Assembly (NCBI RefSeq): GCF_018449635.1
Contig: NZ_JAAVUV010000003.1
Span: 124,001 to 188,000 of the forward strand
Source of the DNA: Caballeronia sp. dw_276
GTDB lineage: Bacteria; Pseudomonadota; Gammaproteobacteria; Burkholderiales; Burkholderiaceae
Direction: 5' to 3'
DNA: 64,000 nucleotides
In this document: in pieces, positions 1 through 9,063 of the stretch
How positions within the stretch are numbered: the stretch's first letter is position 1
How the letters are laid out: each line of letters starts with the position of its first letter
Program-made: the position numbers and the translations under genes
Notes under the pieces: model-generated
Databases searched by the model: none
What the model was told of the DNA's origin: nothing
Seen by the model: only the letters and a program-made list of their open reading frames with translations

Positions 1-201
1 GTCGAGTTCGCGCGGGTCGGGGTCAGGGGTGATTTCGCGCGCGAGCCCGAGCAGGCGATTCGTTTCGCCGGACATGGCCGAAGGGACGACGACCATCTTG
101 TGGCCTGCCTTGTGCCATTTGGCGACGCGCCTGGCGACGTTCTTGATGCGCTCGACCGAGCCCATCGAAGTGCCGCCGTATTTATGTACGATGAGTGCCA
201 T
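1..201 (-). CDS. lysC: Aspartate kinase, N-terminal part (cut by the window edge)
   Basis: The 67 codons visible encode the start of aspartokinase, which phosphorylates aspartate as the first step towards lysine, threonine, methionine and diaminopimelate. The start [15 protein letters not shown] carries the KYGGTSMG nucleotide-binding motif, and a [15 protein letters not shown] segment follows, as in the family. The ATG is at 201. The gene follows accA and tilS on the same strand, a common Burkholderiaceae order. The catalytic remainder and the ACT regulatory domains lie outside the window, so feedback control cannot be judged. Confidence 0.93.
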   Translation of the reverse strand, partial: MALIVHKYGGTSMGSVERIKNVARRVAKWHKAGHKMVVVPSAMSGETNRLLGLAREITPDPDPRELD

Positions 202-594
202 TGTCGTTTTAAGCTGGAGGAAAAGCCGCGCTGCGCGCCGTGTTATGCGCCGCGTACCGCACGTGGTTCACGTATTGCAACAGACGCCGGCCTCGGGAAC
301 TGGTCCGGGCGGAATCTGAAAAGGTGCGATCGACGACTTAAGCGTGACGACGAAACGCGGTTGCCGCGCGCGCGAGGTTCGCTCACGCGCAAAATGCGAT
401 TCCAGCGGCCAAAAACGCGTCTTCTGGACGGAAAAGCTGCTTGAAAGGCGTTGCGGGAAACCGGTAAACGTACCCGATCAAGGCCTAAAACACAAGCTGG
501 AACGGGCAAAGCGACGTAGATCGGGGCTGTTTTGACGCGCAGAAAAATAGAATTTTTACCGATCTGATTTCTGCCGTTCAACCCGTGCAACAGA
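202..594. other. Intergenic region between tilS and lysC
   Basis: This is 393 bases without a convincing gene. Read on the minus strand it holds a plausible sigma-70 promoter (553-581) and then about 340 bases of leader before lysC. A small hairpin (CGCGG/CCGCG, 356-368) is followed on the minus strand by only three T, so it is a weak terminator at best. I see no tRNA and no recognisable lysine riboswitch. Confidence 0.5.
553..581 (-). promoter_or_regulatory. Candidate lysC promoter
   Basis: On the minus strand TTGAAC (576-581) and TAAAAA (553-558) are 17 bases apart, each matching the sigma-70 consensus at four of six positions. It lies just past the tilS stop and points at lysC, which would give a leader of roughly 340 bases. 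Confidence 0.35.
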
Positions 595-2037
595 TCAGGC
601 AATCACCAGATCCGGTTGCCACGCAATACGCCGCCGGCGCCCGCCTTCGGTTCCCGGTTGCCCACAGGCCCGGTTGATTCCGATCAGCGGCACGAACAAC
701 AGCGTATCGCCGGAAAAGAGAAGTGGCACATCGCGTTTCCATCCCGGCACGCCCTGCTCCTGAAACAGGTTTTTGAGCGTACGGTTTGGCCCATCCGCCG
801 TTACGCGCACGCGCTCGCCGCCCGCGCGCGAACGCGCCGTGAGCGGCTCGAAACGCAGCATGGCCTCGGAAACGGAGCCGGCCACGTCGGCATCGTCTTC
901 GGCCACCGGCGCGAACACAAAACTCCCACGCCATTGCGGCACGCGCCAGACGCTTTCGCCGTCCCAATCGAGCTTGCTTGCCGCGCGGGGCGACGCGGCG
1001 CCGTTGTCGAGATCCGCAGGATCGGCACTGTCGCCCATTTCCCAGAACATGGCGTCGCGATACACCCGCAGGCAATGTCCCGCATGGTCGATACGCAACG
1101 CATGGCCGTTGCGCGAGGCTGCGGCATCGCGTACCTGGCGCAGAATCTCGCCGATCCGCGCCGCCGACGCCGCCTGCAACCCAAGCGCACGCATCCAGTA
1201 GCGCAGCAGGTTGATCGCACGTTCATCGTCGAGGGCGAGCAAGGCCGACAAGCTCAACGCGTTCTCGTCGTCAGCGCATGCAGCCGATTGCAAGTCGATG
1301 CGCGCAAGATCATCCAGCAGCCGTTGCGCGGATGCCGCATGCGATGCCGTGCGGGCAAGCGCGTCGCGAAACCCGGGGAAATGCACGGCGAGCGCCGGTA
1401 GGACATCGTGACGCAACGCGTTGCGGGCGTAGCGTGTATCGGCGTTGGATTCGTCGTCGATCCAGCGCAGGTCGCGCTGATGCGCATAGTGTTCGAGCTG
1501 CGCCCGCAACAGATTCAGCAAGGGCCGCACGCGCGGCACGGACAACCCGTCGGCGCGTTGCGGCGCCATCGCCGCGAGGCCGGCCACACCCGCGCCACGC
1601 AGCAATTGCAGCAACACCGTTTCCGCCTGATCGTCGGCGTGATGCGCAAGCCACAGCGTCGTGGCGCCATGTTCCTCGCACAAAGCGTCGAGCGCCCGAT
1701 AACGCGCATCGCGCGCCGCTGCTTCGAGACTTTCGCCGCCTTCGCGCACTACATCGACCTGACGCGATGCAAACCGCACGCCCAACGCGCGGGCGAACGC
1801 GTGGCAATGCGCGGCCCAGGCATCGGCGTTAGGACTCAGCCCGTGATGAATATGCAATGCGACCACGCGCGCTTGCCCTGCGCAGCGGACAGCGGCATCG
1901 AGGAGCGTGGTGGAATCGAGACCGCCGCTGAACGCGACGGCGATGGGACTGTTGGCGGACGCCGACACATCGGCTAGCGCCGCGCGCACCGCATCCGTTA
2001 CGAGGCGGCTGGCGGGAGTTTCAGTGTCGGCGGTCAC
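595..2037 (-). CDS. tilS: tRNA(Ile)-lysidine synthase TilS
   Basis: TilS joins lysine to C34 of the CAU-anticodon isoleucine tRNA using ATP, so that the tRNA reads AUA as isoleucine; it acts in the cytoplasm. The PP-loop ATPase motif SGGLDST is at residues 37-43, followed by the family's HIHHGLSPNAD and HHADDQAETVLLQLLRGAG segments; the C-terminal third matches the TilS tRNA-binding domains. At 480 residues it is slightly longer than the E. coli protein (about 430). It sits 42 bases after accA on the same strand and is probably co-transcribed with it. Confidence 0.95.
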   Translation of the reverse strand: MTADTETPASRLVTDAVRAALADVSASANSPIAVAFSGGLDSTTLLDAAVRCAGQARVVALHIHHGLSPNADAWAAHCHAFARALGVRFASRQVDVVREGGESLEAAARDARYRALDALCEEHGATTLWLAHHADDQAETVLLQLLRGAGVAGLAAMAPQRADGLSVPRVRPLLNLLRAQLEHYAHQRDLRWIDDESNADTRYARNALRHDVLPALAVHFPGFRDALARTASHAASAQRLLDDLARIDLQSAACADDENALSLSALLALDDERAINLLRYWMRALGLQAASAARIGEILRQVRDAAASRNGHALRIDHAGHCLRVYRDAMFWEMGDSADPADLDNGAASPRAASKLDWDGESVWRVPQWRGSFVFAPVAEDDADVAGSVSEAMLRFEPLTARSRAGGERVRVTADGPNRTLKNLFQEQGVPGWKRDVPLLFSGDTLLFVPLIGINRACGQPGTEGGRRRRIAWQPDLVIA

Positions 2038-2079
2038 GGGGATCGCTTTCCTGGAGAAGGTGAGCGAAGCGTTGCAAGC

Positions 2080-3051
2080 TCACGCGCCCGGCAGGTTTTC
2101 CTTGAACTTGCCGTACGCCATCAGCTTGTCGAAACGGCGGGCACGGACATCGAGTGCGTTCATGCCGTGGAACTGACGCAGCGTGTCAGACAACGCGCGG
2201 CGCAGCAAAGCGGCCATGCCCTTCGGATCACGATGCGCGCCGCCAAGCGGTTCGTTCACGATCTTGTCGATCAGCCCGAGCGCCTTCAACCGGTGCGCGG
2301 TCAAACCAAGCGCCTCGGCCGCTTCAGGCGCCTTCGCCGCGCTCTTCCACAAAATGGAGGCGCAGCCTTCCGGTGAAATGACCGAGTACGTGGAAAATTG
2401 CAGCATCAGCACACTGTCCGCAACCGCGATGGCGAGCGCGCCGCCGGAGCCGCCTTCGCCAATGATGGTCGCGATGATCGGCGTCTTCAGCTCTGCCATC
2501 ACGTAGAGGTTACGGCCGATCGCTTCCGACTGGCCGCGCTCTTCGGCGCCAATGCCGGGATACGCACCGGGTGTGTCGATGAACGTGAAAATCGGCAGAC
2601 CAAACTTTTCCGCGAGGCGCATCAGGCGCTCGGCCTTGCGATACCCTTCCGGACGCGGCATGCCGAAATTACGCGCCGCGCGTTCTTTCGTGTCGCGCCC
2701 CTTTTGCTGGCCGATCACCATGCAGGCCTGGCCATTGAAACGCGCAAGGCCGCCAACAATGGCCAGGTCGTCGGCATATGAGCGGTCGCCGTGCAGTTCG
2801 TGGAAATCGGTGAAAAGCTCGTTCACATAGTCGAGCGTGTACGGACGCTGCGGATGACGCGCGATCTGCGAAACCTGCCACGGGGTCAGGTTGGCGTACA
2901 AGTCTTTCGTGAGCTGCTGGCTCTTCTTCGAAAGCCGCTCGATTTCTTCCGAAATATCGACAGCGGAATCGTCCTGAACAAAGCGCAATTCTTCAATCTT
3001 CGCTTCGAGTTCAGCGATCGGCTGTTCGAAATCCAGAAAAGTGGTCTTCAT
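2080..3051 (-). CDS. accA: Acetyl-CoA carboxylase carboxyltransferase subunit alpha
   Basis: AccA pairs with AccD to transfer the carboxyl group from carboxybiotin to acetyl-CoA, giving malonyl-CoA for fatty-acid synthesis. The start is [16 protein letters not shown], the usual N-terminal helix, and the crotonase-like core includes [20 protein letters not shown] and the glycine-rich [11 protein letters not shown] segment. The 323 residues match the family length. Translation could be opened 18 codons upstream, but the conserved N-terminus begins at the ATG at 3051, preceded by an AGGA element. Confidence 0.97.
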   Translation of the reverse strand: MKTTFLDFEQPIAELEAKIEELRFVQDDSAVDISEEIERLSKKSQQLTKDLYANLTPWQVSQIARHPQRPYTLDYVNELFTDFHELHGDRSYADDLAIVGGLARFNGQACMVIGQQKGRDTKERAARNFGMPRPEGYRKAERLMRLAEKFGLPIFTFIDTPGAYPGIGAEERGQSEAIGRNLYVMAELKTPIIATIIGEGGSGGALAIAVADSVLMLQFSTYSVISPEGCASILWKSAAKAPEAAEALGLTAHRLKALGLIDKIVNEPLGGAHRDPKGMAALLRRALSDTLRQFHGMNALDVRARRFDKLMAYGKFKENLPGA

Positions 3052-3170
3052 ATGTTCGAATCCTAGAGCATCGGGCAGCGCGTATTCTAACCGCGCCGGC
3101 CTCACTAAATTTTGGGTCGAAACTATCGATTATAAAGTTTTGATAGCCACCCAGCTCCGATCATGCACTT

Positions 3171-4262
3171 TTAGTGATCGGCGGGCACAGGATAAAGGCT
3201 ACGCCACATGTACCAGGTAGCGACTGTTCGCCACGGCTCCCAGTTGGCTGCGACTTCGCGCGCTTCGCTGCGGGTGACGGGTTCGCCGCTGAAATAGTTG
3301 ACGCTGATGGCCTGGATCAGGCCGAGGTCATCAAGCGGCAGGACGTCCGGGCGCGACAGGTTGAAGATCAGGAACATTTCCGCCGTCCAGCGGCCGATGC
3401 CGCGAATCTGCGTCAATTCCGCGATCACGGCTTCGTCTTCCATCGACGTCCAGCTGTCCACGTGCAATGCGCCCGATACGAAATGCTGCGCGACGTCGAG
3501 AATGTACTCGGACTTTCTCTTCGATAACCCGCACGACTGCAGCTTCGCCGGCCCGACTTTGATGAACTGCTGCGGCGCGAGCGTGGGACACGCGCCTTCC
3601 ACGCGCTTCCAGATGGCTTGTGCGGACGCCACCGAAATCTGCTGCCCTACGACGGAACGCGCGAGCGTGGTGAACGGATCATCACGGTTCACGAGATGCA
3701 CGGGTCCGAACTTCGGAATCAGCTTCTTCAGGATCCGGTCGCGCTTGACGAGATCCGCGCACGCCTTGTCCCAATACTCGGGACGCGCGGCTTCGGGCGA
3801 CAGTCCGGGTGTTTGTACGGCGACCGTATTCACGGCGACCGTCTTTTCCGAAGTGACCACCCGCGATTTCCGAACGATCTCGCCATTGGCCTGCGGGTCG
3901 CGTACGAGCGCTTGCGCGGTCCCGCCGTCGACATCGGCTTCAGTGGTTTTCACGTCGAGCAATTTAGCGGCGTCGCCGTTCGCTTTCTTCAGCGACGCCT
4001 TGGGAACGCCCGCACGCACCGTCTTGCGCGCGCGGGCCACGCCGTTCGCTGCCGGCGCGTCGTCATGCGCGGCCCCATTGACCACCCGCTTCTTCGATGC
4101 CGCTTTTCCCGGCGCACCGTCGGCCGCGCCATTGAGCCGCTTGGCCAAGGGCTTGGACGCCGTCGATGTCTTCACACTTGCACGCCGCGTAGCCGTCGTT
4201 TCGGTCGCTGCGTTACTTCCGGACGCTGCTCGTTTAGCCGGCGTCTTTCTGGCCGTTGCCAT
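3171..4262 (-). CDS. alkA: DNA-3-methyladenine glycosylase (AlkA/HhH-GPD) with a basic N-terminal tail
   Basis: This predicted base-excision glycosylase removes alkylated purines. The C-terminal half is an HhH-GPD domain: the hairpin IRGIGRWTAEMFLI is followed by the catalytic aspartate region PLDDLGL near residue 312. The first 140 or so residues are rich in Ala, Lys, Thr and Arg with AKR/KK repeats, like a bacterial histone H1-type tail. Two ATGs abut (4265 and 4262). The Shine-Dalgarno AGGAGG ends one base before the first and four before the second, so I chose the second. It lies between cysS and accA on the same strand. Confidence 0.88.
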   Translation of the reverse strand: MATARKTPAKRAASGSNAATETTATRRASVKTSTASKPLAKRLNGAADGAPGKAASKKRVVNGAAHDDAPAANGVARARKTVRAGVPKASLKKANGDAAKLLDVKTTEADVDGGTAQALVRDPQANGEIVRKSRVVTSEKTVAVNTVAVQTPGLSPEAARPEYWDKACADLVKRDRILKKLIPKFGPVHLVNRDDPFTTLARSVVGQQISVASAQAIWKRVEGACPTLAPQQFIKVGPAKLQSCGLSKRKSEYILDVAQHFVSGALHVDSWTSMEDEAVIAELTQIRGIGRWTAEMFLIFNLSRPDVLPLDDLGLIQAISVNYFSGEPVTRSEAREVAANWEPWRTVATWYMWRSLYPVPADH

Positions 4263-4306
4263 CATGCCTCCTACCTGGTAAGTCGATCAGAGAATGCGAA
4301 GGACGT

Positions 4307-5722
4307 TTAGCTGCGACGCCATTCGGTCGACCCACCCGGTTTGTCTTCAAGTGCAATTCCGGCTTCGAGCAACTCAGCGCGAATCCGGTCTGCTTCGGCA
4401 TAGTTCTTCGCTTGTTTCGCAGCAACGCGAGCAGCGATCTTCGTTTCGATATCAAGAGGCGTGAGGCCGGCAGCGCCCTCCTCGCCACTATTCCTGTTAC
4501 TGCCCGGCGCGTCCTGAAGGAACGCACGCGGATCGCGCTGCAACAAGCCGAGCACGCCGCCAAGCGACTTCAACTGACGCGCGAGCACCGCGTCCTGCGA
4601 GCGGTTCACTTCGCTCGCCAATTCGAACAGAACCGCAATCGCGACGGGCGTATTGAAGTCGTCGTTCATGGCTGCCTGAAAACGCTGCGCATGCGCTTCG
4701 TTCCAGTCGAGCGGATTCGTGTCCGGGCTCACATCTTTCAACGCGGTGTAAAGGCGCGTGAGCGCCCCACGTGCATCGTCTATATGAACGTCGCTGTAAT
4801 TGAGCGGCGAACGATAGTGTGCCCGCGCAATAAAAAAGCGCACGACTTCCGCGTCGAATTTTTCGAGGACTTCGCGAATGGTGAAGAAGTTGCCAAGCGA
4901 CTTCGACATCTTTTCGCTGTCGATCTGCACGAAGCCGTTGTGCATCCAGTAGTTGACGAACTGAACGCCGGTTGCCGCCTCGCTCTGCGCAATCTCATTC
5001 TCATGGTGCGGAAACTGCAAGTCCTGACCACCGCCATGAATGTCGAAACGGTCGCCGAGCAACGTGCAACCCATGGCGGAACATTCGATATGCCAGCCCG
5101 GCCGCCCGCGGCCCCACGCAGAGTCCCAACCCGTGTCAGGCGGTTCGCCCTCTTTCGCACGTTTCCACAATACGAAGTCGAGCGGGTCCAGCTTCGCGTC
5201 ATTCGACGCCACGCGTTCGCCCGCGCGCAAATCTTCAATCGACTTGCCCGACAGCTTGCCGTAGCCCTCGAACTTGCGCACGGCGTAGTTCACGTCGCCA
5301 TCGCTTGCCTGATACGCGTAACCGTTGTTCACGAGTGTCTGGATCATGTCGAGCATCTGCGGCACGAAATCTGTTGCGCGCGGTTCGCGGTCGGGACGCT
5401 CGACACCGAGGGCATCGAGATCGTCATACATGGCCTGAATGAATCGCGTGGTCAGCGACTTGATCGATTCGCCATTTTCCACGGCGCGACGAATGATCTT
5501 GTCGTCGATATCCGTGATGTTGCGCACATATGTCACGTCATAGCCGATCGTACGAAGCCACCGCTGCACGATGTCGAACACGATCATCATGCGTGCGTGC
5601 CCGACGTGACAGTAGTCGTACACCGTGATTCCGCAGACATACATGCGCACTTCTCCGGCACGGAGAGGCACAAAAGGTTGCTTGTCACGCGCGAGCGTGT
5701 TGTAGATGCGCAATGAGTTCAT
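4307..5722 (-). CDS. cysS: Cysteinyl-tRNA synthetase
   Basis: CysRS charges tRNA(Cys) with cysteine. The 471 residues show the class I fold: zinc-ligand Cys30 in [10 protein letters not shown], the HIGH motif as HVGH at residues 39-42, and KMSKSLGN in the second half. A segment near residue 205 ([13 protein letters not shown]) carries the second zinc-binding cysteine. Length and domain order are normal. It appears to lead the minus-strand run cysS-alkA-accA-tilS-lysC; only 44 bases separate it from alkA. Confidence 0.97.
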   Translation of the reverse strand: MNSLRIYNTLARDKQPFVPLRAGEVRMYVCGITVYDYCHVGHARMMIVFDIVQRWLRTIGYDVTYVRNITDIDDKIIRRAVENGESIKSLTTRFIQAMYDDLDALGVERPDREPRATDFVPQMLDMIQTLVNNGYAYQASDGDVNYAVRKFEGYGKLSGKSIEDLRAGERVASNDAKLDPLDFVLWKRAKEGEPPDTGWDSAWGRGRPGWHIECSAMGCTLLGDRFDIHGGGQDLQFPHHENEIAQSEAATGVQFVNYWMHNGFVQIDSEKMSKSLGNFFTIREVLEKFDAEVVRFFIARAHYRSPLNYSDVHIDDARGALTRLYTALKDVSPDTNPLDWNEAHAQRFQAAMNDDFNTPVAIAVLFELASEVNRSQDAVLARQLKSLGGVLGLLQRDPRAFLQDAPGSNRNSGEEGAAGLTPLDIETKIAARVAAKQAKNYAEADRIRAELLEAGIALEDKPGGSTEWRRS

Positions 5723-6159
5723 AAACGATGGTGCGTGGGCCGGGACATCCGAGTGTTTCGATTGCTGGCCGAATGTGGCGAGCGTGCTGCGTGATTCTCA
5801 CGTGGGTCACGTGGGTCAAACGCCGATGCTTTTACAAACCGTGCAACCTGCACATTGGCACAGAGATGATCATGCTACAGGTTGCGATCGGCCGGCGACA
5901 AGAACTGGAACAACAGCATGACCCGCAGCAACAGAATGACGAATGCATAACGGCGAGAGACATGTTCAGCTATAAACCGGAGCGATGGGGACCCGATGAG
6001 GACCCCTCGGAACAGGAGCGCAGCGCCGCGAAAACATGCGGGTCATGCGAATCAAAACGGAGGCGGCCGCGAGTGGCGTAAAGACTGTCCGGACGTTCAG
6101 CAGAACGTTGCGGACGTTTTGTTAGAATGGGCCGGAGTATAACATTCAGAAACGAGCCT
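5723..6159. other. Divergent intergenic region between cysS and the TPR gene
   Basis: This is 437 bases with no supported gene. It contains a tandem 9-mer, TCACGTGGG twice (5798-5815), next to a TTGACC read on the cysS strand. Near the TPR gene there is a direct repeat CGGACGTT (6090-6097 and 6111-6118) with the palindrome AACGTT between the copies. TATAAC at 6138-6143 could be a -10 for the TPR gene but has no good -35. Confidence 0.4.
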
Positions 6160-7008
6160 ATGAAACCTACAAGCCGCCGCGTATCAAGCGTTGCCAAGCT
6201 CGCGGCGACCGCACTTGCAACTGCCGCATTCGGACTTGGCGCATCTCTGTGGCCGGCCGTGCCGGCGTTTGCGCAAGTCTCCACCGCCACCGCTGACGAC
6301 ACGCCCGCCATCGACTCCGCGATCTCGCAGAAGCAATGGCAAAGCGCGCTGATCCAGCTAGACGCGCGTCTTGCGACCAATCCGCGCGACGTCCAGGCGA
6401 AATTCAAGCGCGCTACCGTGCTCGCCCGCCTGAACCGCGACGACGAAGCCATCACCGCGTTCACCGAACTTACGCAAGCGTATCCGGAGCTGCCGGAGCC
6501 GTATAACAACCTGGCTGCGCTCTATGCGAAGAAAGGCCGCTACGATGAAGCCCGCGTCGCGCTCGAAACCGCGACGAAGGCGAATCCGAGCTATGCGCTC
6601 GCGTACGAGAATCTGGGTGACTTGTATCTGCGGCTTGCGAGCGAATCGTATAAACGCGCTCAGACGCTCGGATCGAGAAGCCCGTTGACGGCGCAGCGCG
6701 TGGGCGATATCCAGAAGATCGTTTCGCCGCCGCCGCGCCGTCGTCCGGAAGCAGCGGCAGCCGCCGCGGCTGCCGCTTCGGGCGCTTCGCGCGTTCCGGC
6801 AGCGTCTTCTGCAACGGCAGCTTCCGCGCCTGTGGCCTCGTCGTCAACGTCGTCAACCTCGAACGGCAGTGACTGGAACGCGCCGAATACGGGCACGACC
6901 GGCTCGTCTTCGTCGTCCACGGACATGTCCGCACCGCTTTATTCGCCATTCGGCGGACCGAGCGTGCCACTCTCGAACACGCCGTATTTCGCACCTTCCA
7001 AACCGTGA
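6160..7008 (+). CDS. Secreted tetratricopeptide-repeat protein
   Basis: The product is a 282-residue exported TPR protein of unknown specific function. After a basic start (MKPTSRRVSS) there is a hydrophobic segment ending AVPAFA|QVS, a standard signal-peptidase I site. Residues about 45-165 contain at least three TPR units (for example NLAALYAKKGRYDEARVALE and ENLGDLYLRLA). The last 100 or so residues are low-complexity Ala, Ser and Thr. TPR domains mediate protein contacts, so a periplasmic scaffold role is likely. It precedes the periplasmic cyclophilin by 89 bases and may be co-transcribed with it. Confidence 0.8.
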   Translation: MKPTSRRVSSVAKLAATALATAAFGLGASLWPAVPAFAQVSTATADDTPAIDSAISQKQWQSALIQLDARLATNPRDVQAKFKRATVLARLNRDDEAITAFTELTQAYPELPEPYNNLAALYAKKGRYDEARVALETATKANPSYALAYENLGDLYLRLASESYKRAQTLGSRSPLTAQRVGDIQKIVSPPPRRRPEAAAAAAAAASGASRVPAASSATAASAPVASSSTSSTSNGSDWNAPNTGTTGSSSSSTDMSAPLYSPFGGPSVPLSNTPYFAPSKP

Positions 7009-7014
7009 TCCGGC

Positions 7015-7056
7015 CTGAACGGACCGTCAAACCGCAAAGGTCTGATGTCCGTTCAG
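7015..7056 (+). promoter_or_regulatory. Inverted repeat between the TPR gene and the cyclophilin gene
   Basis: CTGAACGGAC (7015-7024) and GTCCGTTCAG (7047-7056) are perfect 10-base complements around a 22-base loop. No T-run follows, so it is not a standard terminator. It may be an RNA hairpin that sets the mRNA level between the two genes, or an operator. Confidence 0.4.
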
Positions 7057-7097
7057 ACCACCACGAGATGCAGCTCCAACCAGAGGATCGATTGCTC

Positions 7098-7679
7098 ATG
7101 AAAAGTTTGTTGTTGGCGCTCGGCAGCGCTGCACTCATCGCCCAGGCGCCTGCGTTTGCTCAGTCGTCACAAACGGCCGCTCATCCGAACGTGCTGCTCA
7201 AGACGTCGCAAGGCGATATCAAAGTCGAGCTGTATCCCGAGAAGGCGCCCAAAAGCGTCGCCAACTTTCTTGATTACGTGAAGTCCGGGCAGTACAACGG
7301 CACGATCTTTCATCGTGTGATTCCAGGCTTCATGATTCAGGGCGGCGGCTACACCACGAGCTTTGCTGAGAAGCCCACGCGCGCGCCCATTCCGCTTGAA
7401 AGCAAGAACGGCTTGAAGAACAGCACCGGCACCCTCGCGATGGCACGCACGAGCGATCCGAACTCGGCCACGTCGCAGTTCTTCATCAATACCGTCGATA
7501 ACACCGGCCTCGATTACCCCAACGGCGACGGCAATGGTTATGCCGTATTCGGCAAGGTCGTCTCGGGCATGGACGTCGTGAAGAAGATCGAAGCCACGCC
7601 CACCACCACGCGTGGGCCGATGGGCGATGTGCCGCAATCGAACATCGTGATCGAATCCGCGAGCGTGGTCGGGAAGTAA
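7098..7679 (+). CDS. ppiA: Periplasmic peptidyl-prolyl cis-trans isomerase, cyclophilin type
   Basis: Cyclophilins isomerise X-Pro bonds during folding. The 193-residue protein starts MKSLLLALGS with a hydrophobic segment ending APAFA|QSS, so it should act in the periplasm. The cyclophilin domain follows: [15 protein letters not shown] with the catalytic Arg region, then MARTSDPNSATSQFFIN. I placed the start at 7098, after a GAGG at 7083-7086, because it gives a clean signal peptide; 31 more in-frame codons exist upstream. A cytoplasmic paralogue is encoded 76 bases downstream. Confidence 0.92.
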   Translation: MKSLLLALGSAALIAQAPAFAQSSQTAAHPNVLLKTSQGDIKVELYPEKAPKSVANFLDYVKSGQYNGTIFHRVIPGFMIQGGGYTTSFAEKPTRAPIPLESKNGLKNSTGTLAMARTSDPNSATSQFFINTVDNTGLDYPNGDGNGYAVFGKVVSGMDVVKKIEATPTTTRGPMGDVPQSNIVIESASVVGK

Positions 7680-7755
7680 GAGATCAAAGCAGCAGGCATA
7701 CGCCGTGCGCGTCGCGTATTGCTCCATCCACTTTTGAAAAGGAAAGGAATTCATC

Positions 7756-8253
7756 ATGGTCGAACTCCATACGAATCACGGCATCATCAAGATCGAACTG
7801 AACGCTGAGAAGGCGCCGAAGTCCGTCGAGAATTTCTTGAACTACGTCAAGAAAGGTCACTACGACAACACCGTGTTCCATCGCGTGATCGACGGTTTCA
7901 TGATCCAGGGCGGCGGCTTCGAACCGGGCATGAAGCAAAAACCGACGGACGCACCCATCGACAACGAAGCGAACAATGGCCTGAAGAACGAAGTCGGTTC
8001 GCTTGCCATGGCACGCACGAACGACCCGCATTCGGCGACCGCGCAGTTCTTCATCAACGTGGGCGACAACGAGTTCCTGAATCACTCGGCGCCGACGTCG
8101 CAGGGCTGGGGCTATGCCGTGTTCGGCAAGGTCGTGGACGGCATGGACATCGTTGACAAGATCCGCAAGGTGAAGACCGGCTCGAAGGGCTTTCACCAGG
8201 ATGTGCCAGCGGATGACGTCGTGATCGAGAAGGCTGTTGTCGTCGGTGAATGA
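7756..8253 (+). CDS. ppiB: Cytoplasmic peptidyl-prolyl cis-trans isomerase, cyclophilin type
   Basis: This is a 165-residue cyclophilin without a signal peptide, so a cytosolic foldase. It has [32 protein letters not shown] and [13 protein letters not shown], all closely similar to its periplasmic neighbour, which points to tandem duplication followed by loss or gain of a signal peptide. A strong AAAGGA site precedes the ATG. Its stop codon overlaps the lpxH start as ATGA, so the two genes are translationally coupled. Confidence 0.95.
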   Translation: MVELHTNHGIIKIELNAEKAPKSVENFLNYVKKGHYDNTVFHRVIDGFMIQGGGFEPGMKQKPTDAPIDNEANNGLKNEVGSLAMARTNDPHSATAQFFINVGDNEFLNHSAPTSQGWGYAVFGKVVDGMDIVDKIRKVKTGSKGFHQDVPADDVVIEKAVVVGE

Positions 8254-9059
8254 CTGACTCGACAGACGGCGTGACCGATTCACTGAAAACAGCGGGCGCG
8301 GAAGCTACAGCGCGCCCGCTGTTTTTCATTTCGGATCTTCATTTAAGCGATGCCATTCCGAAGACGGTGGCGGCGTTCGAGCATTTCATTCGAGTGACGG
8401 CGAACGAGGCCGACTCGGTGTTCATCCTCGGCGATCTCTTTGAATTCTGGGTTGGCGACGACGTACTCGAAGCCTCCGTGCAAGGCGCGCGCGCAGCGTT
8501 CGTACGGCGCATGACCGCCTTGATGCATACCTTGTCCGAGCGTGGGATCGGCTTGTATGTCATGCATGGAAATCGCGACTTCCTGCTCGGCAAGGGCTTC
8601 ATGCGCGCGGCCGGCGCCATGCCGCTGCCCGATCCTTTCGTGATTACCGCGTTCGGCACGCGCATTGTGGTCGCCCATGGCGACGCGCTTTGCACAGACG
8701 ACCCCGCGTACCAGCGCTTCCGGCGTTTTGCGCGGAATCAGGTGGCGCAGCAGGTGTTCCTGAGCCTGCCGCTGAAGCTGAGGTTATCGATTGCGGAACG
8801 CATGCGTTCAACGAGCGAAGAAGGACGGATGCGTCCCGTGCAGGCCAAATATGACGTGACGCGTAAAGCCGTGGCGCAACTGTTCGCCAGCACCGGCACG
8901 CACACCATGATTCACGGGCATACGCATTTGCCCGCGCGGCATCGGGAAAACGATGGCGTTCGATGGGTCATGCCTGATTGGGAACTTGATCATGGCGAGC
9001 CACGCGGCGGTTATCTGCGCGTGGACGCCGAAGGGATCCGGGCGCTGCCGCTGGAATGA
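8250..9059 (+). CDS. lpxH: UDP-2,3-diacylglucosamine hydrolase
   Basis: LpxH cleaves the pyrophosphate of UDP-2,3-diacylglucosamine to give lipid X, the fourth step of lipid A synthesis, at the inner face of the cytoplasmic membrane. The calcineurin-like metal motifs are intact: D29-L-H31, [11 protein letters not shown] (D62 onward), HGNRDF, AHGD and HGHTHLP. At 269 residues it has about 22 residues before the conserved core that the E. coli enzyme lacks. No start codon lies between that stretch and the core, so the ATG overlapping the ppiB stop must be used. A perfect 15-bp hairpin lies in codons 13-26. Confidence 0.95.
   Translation: MTDSTDGVTDSLKTAGAEATARPLFFISDLHLSDAIPKTVAAFEHFIRVTANEADSVFILGDLFEFWVGDDVLEASVQGARAAFVRRMTALMHTLSERGIGLYVMHGNRDFLLGKGFMRAAGAMPLPDPFVITAFGTRIVVAHGDALCTDDPAYQRFRRFARNQVAQQVFLSLPLKLRLSIAERMRSTSEEGRMRPVQAKYDVTRKAVAQLFASTGTHTMIHGHTHLPARHRENDGVRWVMPDWELDHGEPRGGYLRVDAEGIRALPLE
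8286..8326 (+). terminator. Terminator-like hairpin inside the 5' coding end of lpxH
   Basis: AAAACAGCGGGCGCG (8286-8300) and CGCGCCCGCTGTTTT (8311-8325) are perfect complements around a 10-base loop, and the 3' arm runs into five T. It has the form of an intrinsic terminator for ppiB, 33 bases after its stop, but lies inside lpxH. A ribosome entering from the ATGA junction would disrupt it, so it may work as an attenuator. Confidence 0.65.
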
Positions 9060-9063
9060 ACGT

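Noticed and set aside
3053-3062. GTTCGAATCC, like a tRNA T-loop
   Set aside because: The flanking bases do not form acceptor or anticodon arms, and it lies in the accA leader.
3298-4281. 327-codon plus-strand open frame opposite alkA
   Set aside because: It covers the low-complexity tail of alkA on the other strand and lacks domain features.
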